NCBI GenBank assembly: GCA_029335925.2
Contig: JARJMX020000055.1
Coordinates: forward strand, 1 to 7,002
Direction: 5' to 3'
Length of the DNA stretch: 7,002 nt
Source of the DNA: Gammaproteobacteria bacterium
Lineage (GTDB): Bacteria > Pseudomonadota > Gammaproteobacteria > Halothiobacillales > Halothiobacillaceae
The translations under genes and the position numbers were made by a program. The first letter of the stretch is position 1; each line of letters opens with the position of its first letter. Of the stretch, positions 5,691 to 7,002 are shown piece after piece. Under the pieces are notes generated by a model. It made no database searches. It worked only from the letters and a program-made list of their open reading frames with translations, and had not been told where the DNA came from.

Positions 5691-7002
5691 GCCTGTATGC
5701 CCGGCTGGCCTGGTGGCTGGGCGCGAGCCTGGCGCTTTTGGTGCTGCTGCACGGCTTCGTCACCGAACGCGCCCCGCGTCTGACCACGGAGGACTACATC
5801 GCCACCCGCCTGGAACACGATGCGGAATGGCTAAGCGATGCCCTCCGCATCAAGAATGGCCAGCCCATGCTCGAAGCGCGCCTGATCCCGCCCATCTACC
5901 AGCGTCCGGGCAGCGGGCATTACTACACCCTGGTGCTGGACGGGCAGACCCTGACCTCACCCTCCAGCAGCGGGCGCGCCCTGCCCATGCCAAAGACCCC
6001 TGGGGTGAGCGAGGCTACCATGCCGCGCACACCCCAAGCCCCGGCCCGCGAGCACGGCAACGCCACCCAGAGCCATGGCGAGGAGCCGCTTCTGATCCTG
6101 CGCCGCGACCTGCCGGAAGGCGGCACACTCCTGCTGGCCGAGAGCCTGGATGACTTGACGGCCCACCTTGCGAGCTTCCGCGCCCGCTTCATCGCCCTCT
6201 CGCTCGCCCTGTTCCTGCTGCTGCTCGGTGGCCAGTTCCTGCTCCTGCGCTGGCTGCTCCAACCCGTTAAGCAATTGGAGCAGGATACCAAGCGGCTCGA
6301 ACGCCATGAACTGCAGCAACTGCCCCTTCCCCGGCTGAACGAACTGCGTCCGCTGGTACAGGCACTCAATGCCCTGCTCGAGCGCCAGACGCGCCGGATC
6401 GAGCGCTCCCGCCATGCCCTGGCTGATCTCGCCCATGCGCTCAAAACGCCTCTAGCCGCGCTGCGCCAAAGCCTGCTCTCGCCCCTTCCCGCCGTGGTGG
6501 AAGGAGCCCTGCAGCGCATTGAGGACATCATCCAGCGCGAGCTGCGTCATGCTCGCTGGAGTGAGTCGGGCGCCGGCGGTCTGACTCTGCTGGATGCCGT
6601 GCCCACGCTCAAGGAATTGCTACAGACCATGCGCCTGGTTCACCGCGACCGGGACCTTACGTTTGAGATGCGGGCACCGGAGCACCTCCTGCTCCCCTTC
6701 GACCGGGAGGACCTGCTCGAACTGTTCGGCAACCTGCTCGATAACGCCGGCAAATGGGCACAAACACGCGTGCGGCTGACCCTTCGCCCCGCGGAGGGGC
6801 AGCTGACGGCCCTGATCGAGGACGATGGCCCCGGGGCCGACACTGAACGCCTCAACCAAGACACCCCGCGCGGCCAACGCCTGGACGAGAGCCGTCCCGG
6901 CCATGGGTTGGGCCTGTCCATCGTGCGGCAGATCGTCGCGGCCTACGGTGGCAGCCTGCACTTCGCCCCTAGCCCTGAGCTGGGCGGGCTACAGGTCAAG
7001 AT
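5687..7002 (+). CDS. PhoQ-like membrane sensor histidine kinase, 3'-partial
   Basis: This is the inner-membrane sensor kinase partner of the preceding regulator. The frame opens at ATG 5687 and runs off the right edge after 438 complete codons, with all catalytic boxes already present, so probably only a few residues are missing. TM1 is near residues 8-25, the periplasmic sensor near 26-167, TM2 near 168-188, and a HAMP-like linker starts at Gln192-Pro193. The H-box is LAHALKTPLAALR with phospho-acceptor His250. The N-box is NLLDNAGKW (Asn349-Lys356). G1 is DDGPG (379-383) and G2 is GHGLGLSIV (from Gly405). The H-box Lys (HALKTPL) and the lid RGQRLDESRPGHG are PhoQ-like rather than the HELRTPL type. 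The sensor starts with IYQRPGSGHYY (70-80), then carries a Pro/Ser/Thr-rich insertion (about 91-134) with His123 and His130 before LLILRRDLP. The ligand is unknown; a periplasmic metal ion is the obvious guess from the upstream pump. The start overlaps the regulator stop by 4 bases. Confidence 0.93.
   Translation, partial: MSLYARLAWWLGASLALLVLLHGFVTERAPRLTTEDYIATRLEHDAEWLSDALRIKNGQPMLEARLIPPIYQRPGSGHYYTLVLDGQTLTSPSSSGRALPMPKTPGVSEATMPRTPQAPAREHGNATQSHGEEPLLILRRDLPEGGTLLLAESLDDLTAHLASFRARFIALSLALFLLLLGGQFLLLRWLLQPVKQLEQDTKRLERHELQQLPLPRLNELRPLVQALNALLERQTRRIERSRHALADLAHALKTPLAALRQSLLSPLPAVVEGALQRIEDIIQRELRHARWSESGAGGLTLLDAVPTLKELLQTMRLVHRDRDLTFEMRAPEHLLLPFDREDLLELFGNLLDNAGKWAQTRVRLTLRPAEGQLTALIEDDGPGADTERLNQDTPRGQRLDESRPGHGLGLSIVRQIVAAYGGSLHFAPSPELGGLQVK

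Noticed and set aside
5584..6153. Plus-strand open frame across the regulator-kinase junction
   Set aside because: It is an alternative frame over two real genes; the product is Pro/Arg/His-rich with no domain. The kinase frame carries all the catalytic boxes.
5923..6531. Minus-strand open frame (202 codons) opposite the kinase
   Set aside because: It is extremely Arg/Ser-rich with no family features, and the kinase frame on the plus strand is unambiguous.

Overview
The window is a GC-rich stretch with high GC at third codon positions. It holds five consecutive plus-strand genes and almost no non-coding DNA, so it reads as the inside of one operon. The gene families (an HME-type RND efflux pump, and a two-component pair whose motifs look like PhoP/PhoQ and QseB) point to a GC-rich Gram-negative bacterium, most likely a proteobacterium and plausibly a gammaproteobacterium. 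The genus cannot be read from the sequence.

Layout: (1) bases 2-850 are the C-terminal 282 residues of a TolC-family outer-membrane channel, cut by the left edge. (2) 847-1923 is a CzcB/CusB-type periplasmic adaptor with a signal peptide, joined to gene 1 by an ATGA overlap. (3) 1923-4988 is a CzcA/CusA-type inner-membrane RND pump, joined to gene 2 by a TGATG overlap. (4) After a 27-base gap, 5016-5690 encodes an OmpR/PhoB-family response regulator. (5) 5687-7002 encodes a PhoQ-like membrane sensor histidine kinase, joined to gene 4 by another ATGA overlap. It runs off the right edge with its catalytic domain essentially complete.

Genes 1-3 would form a complete tripartite exporter (outer-membrane channel, adaptor, proton-driven pump) moving cations from the periplasm or cytoplasm out of the cell. 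Genes 4-5 would sense a periplasmic signal and control transcription, most simply that of this operon. Two points deserve attention. The pump has the proton-relay Asp/Glu of the heavy-metal RND family but lacks the three cleft methionines known from E. coli CusA, so it should not be called a Cu/Ag pump by default. The paired regulators resemble PhoP/PhoQ more than CusR/CusS, and the kinase carries a Pro/Ser/Thr-rich insertion with two histidines in its periplasmic sensor. I saw no RNA gene, mobile element, CRISPR array or long repeat. The main operon promoter must lie to the left of the window.
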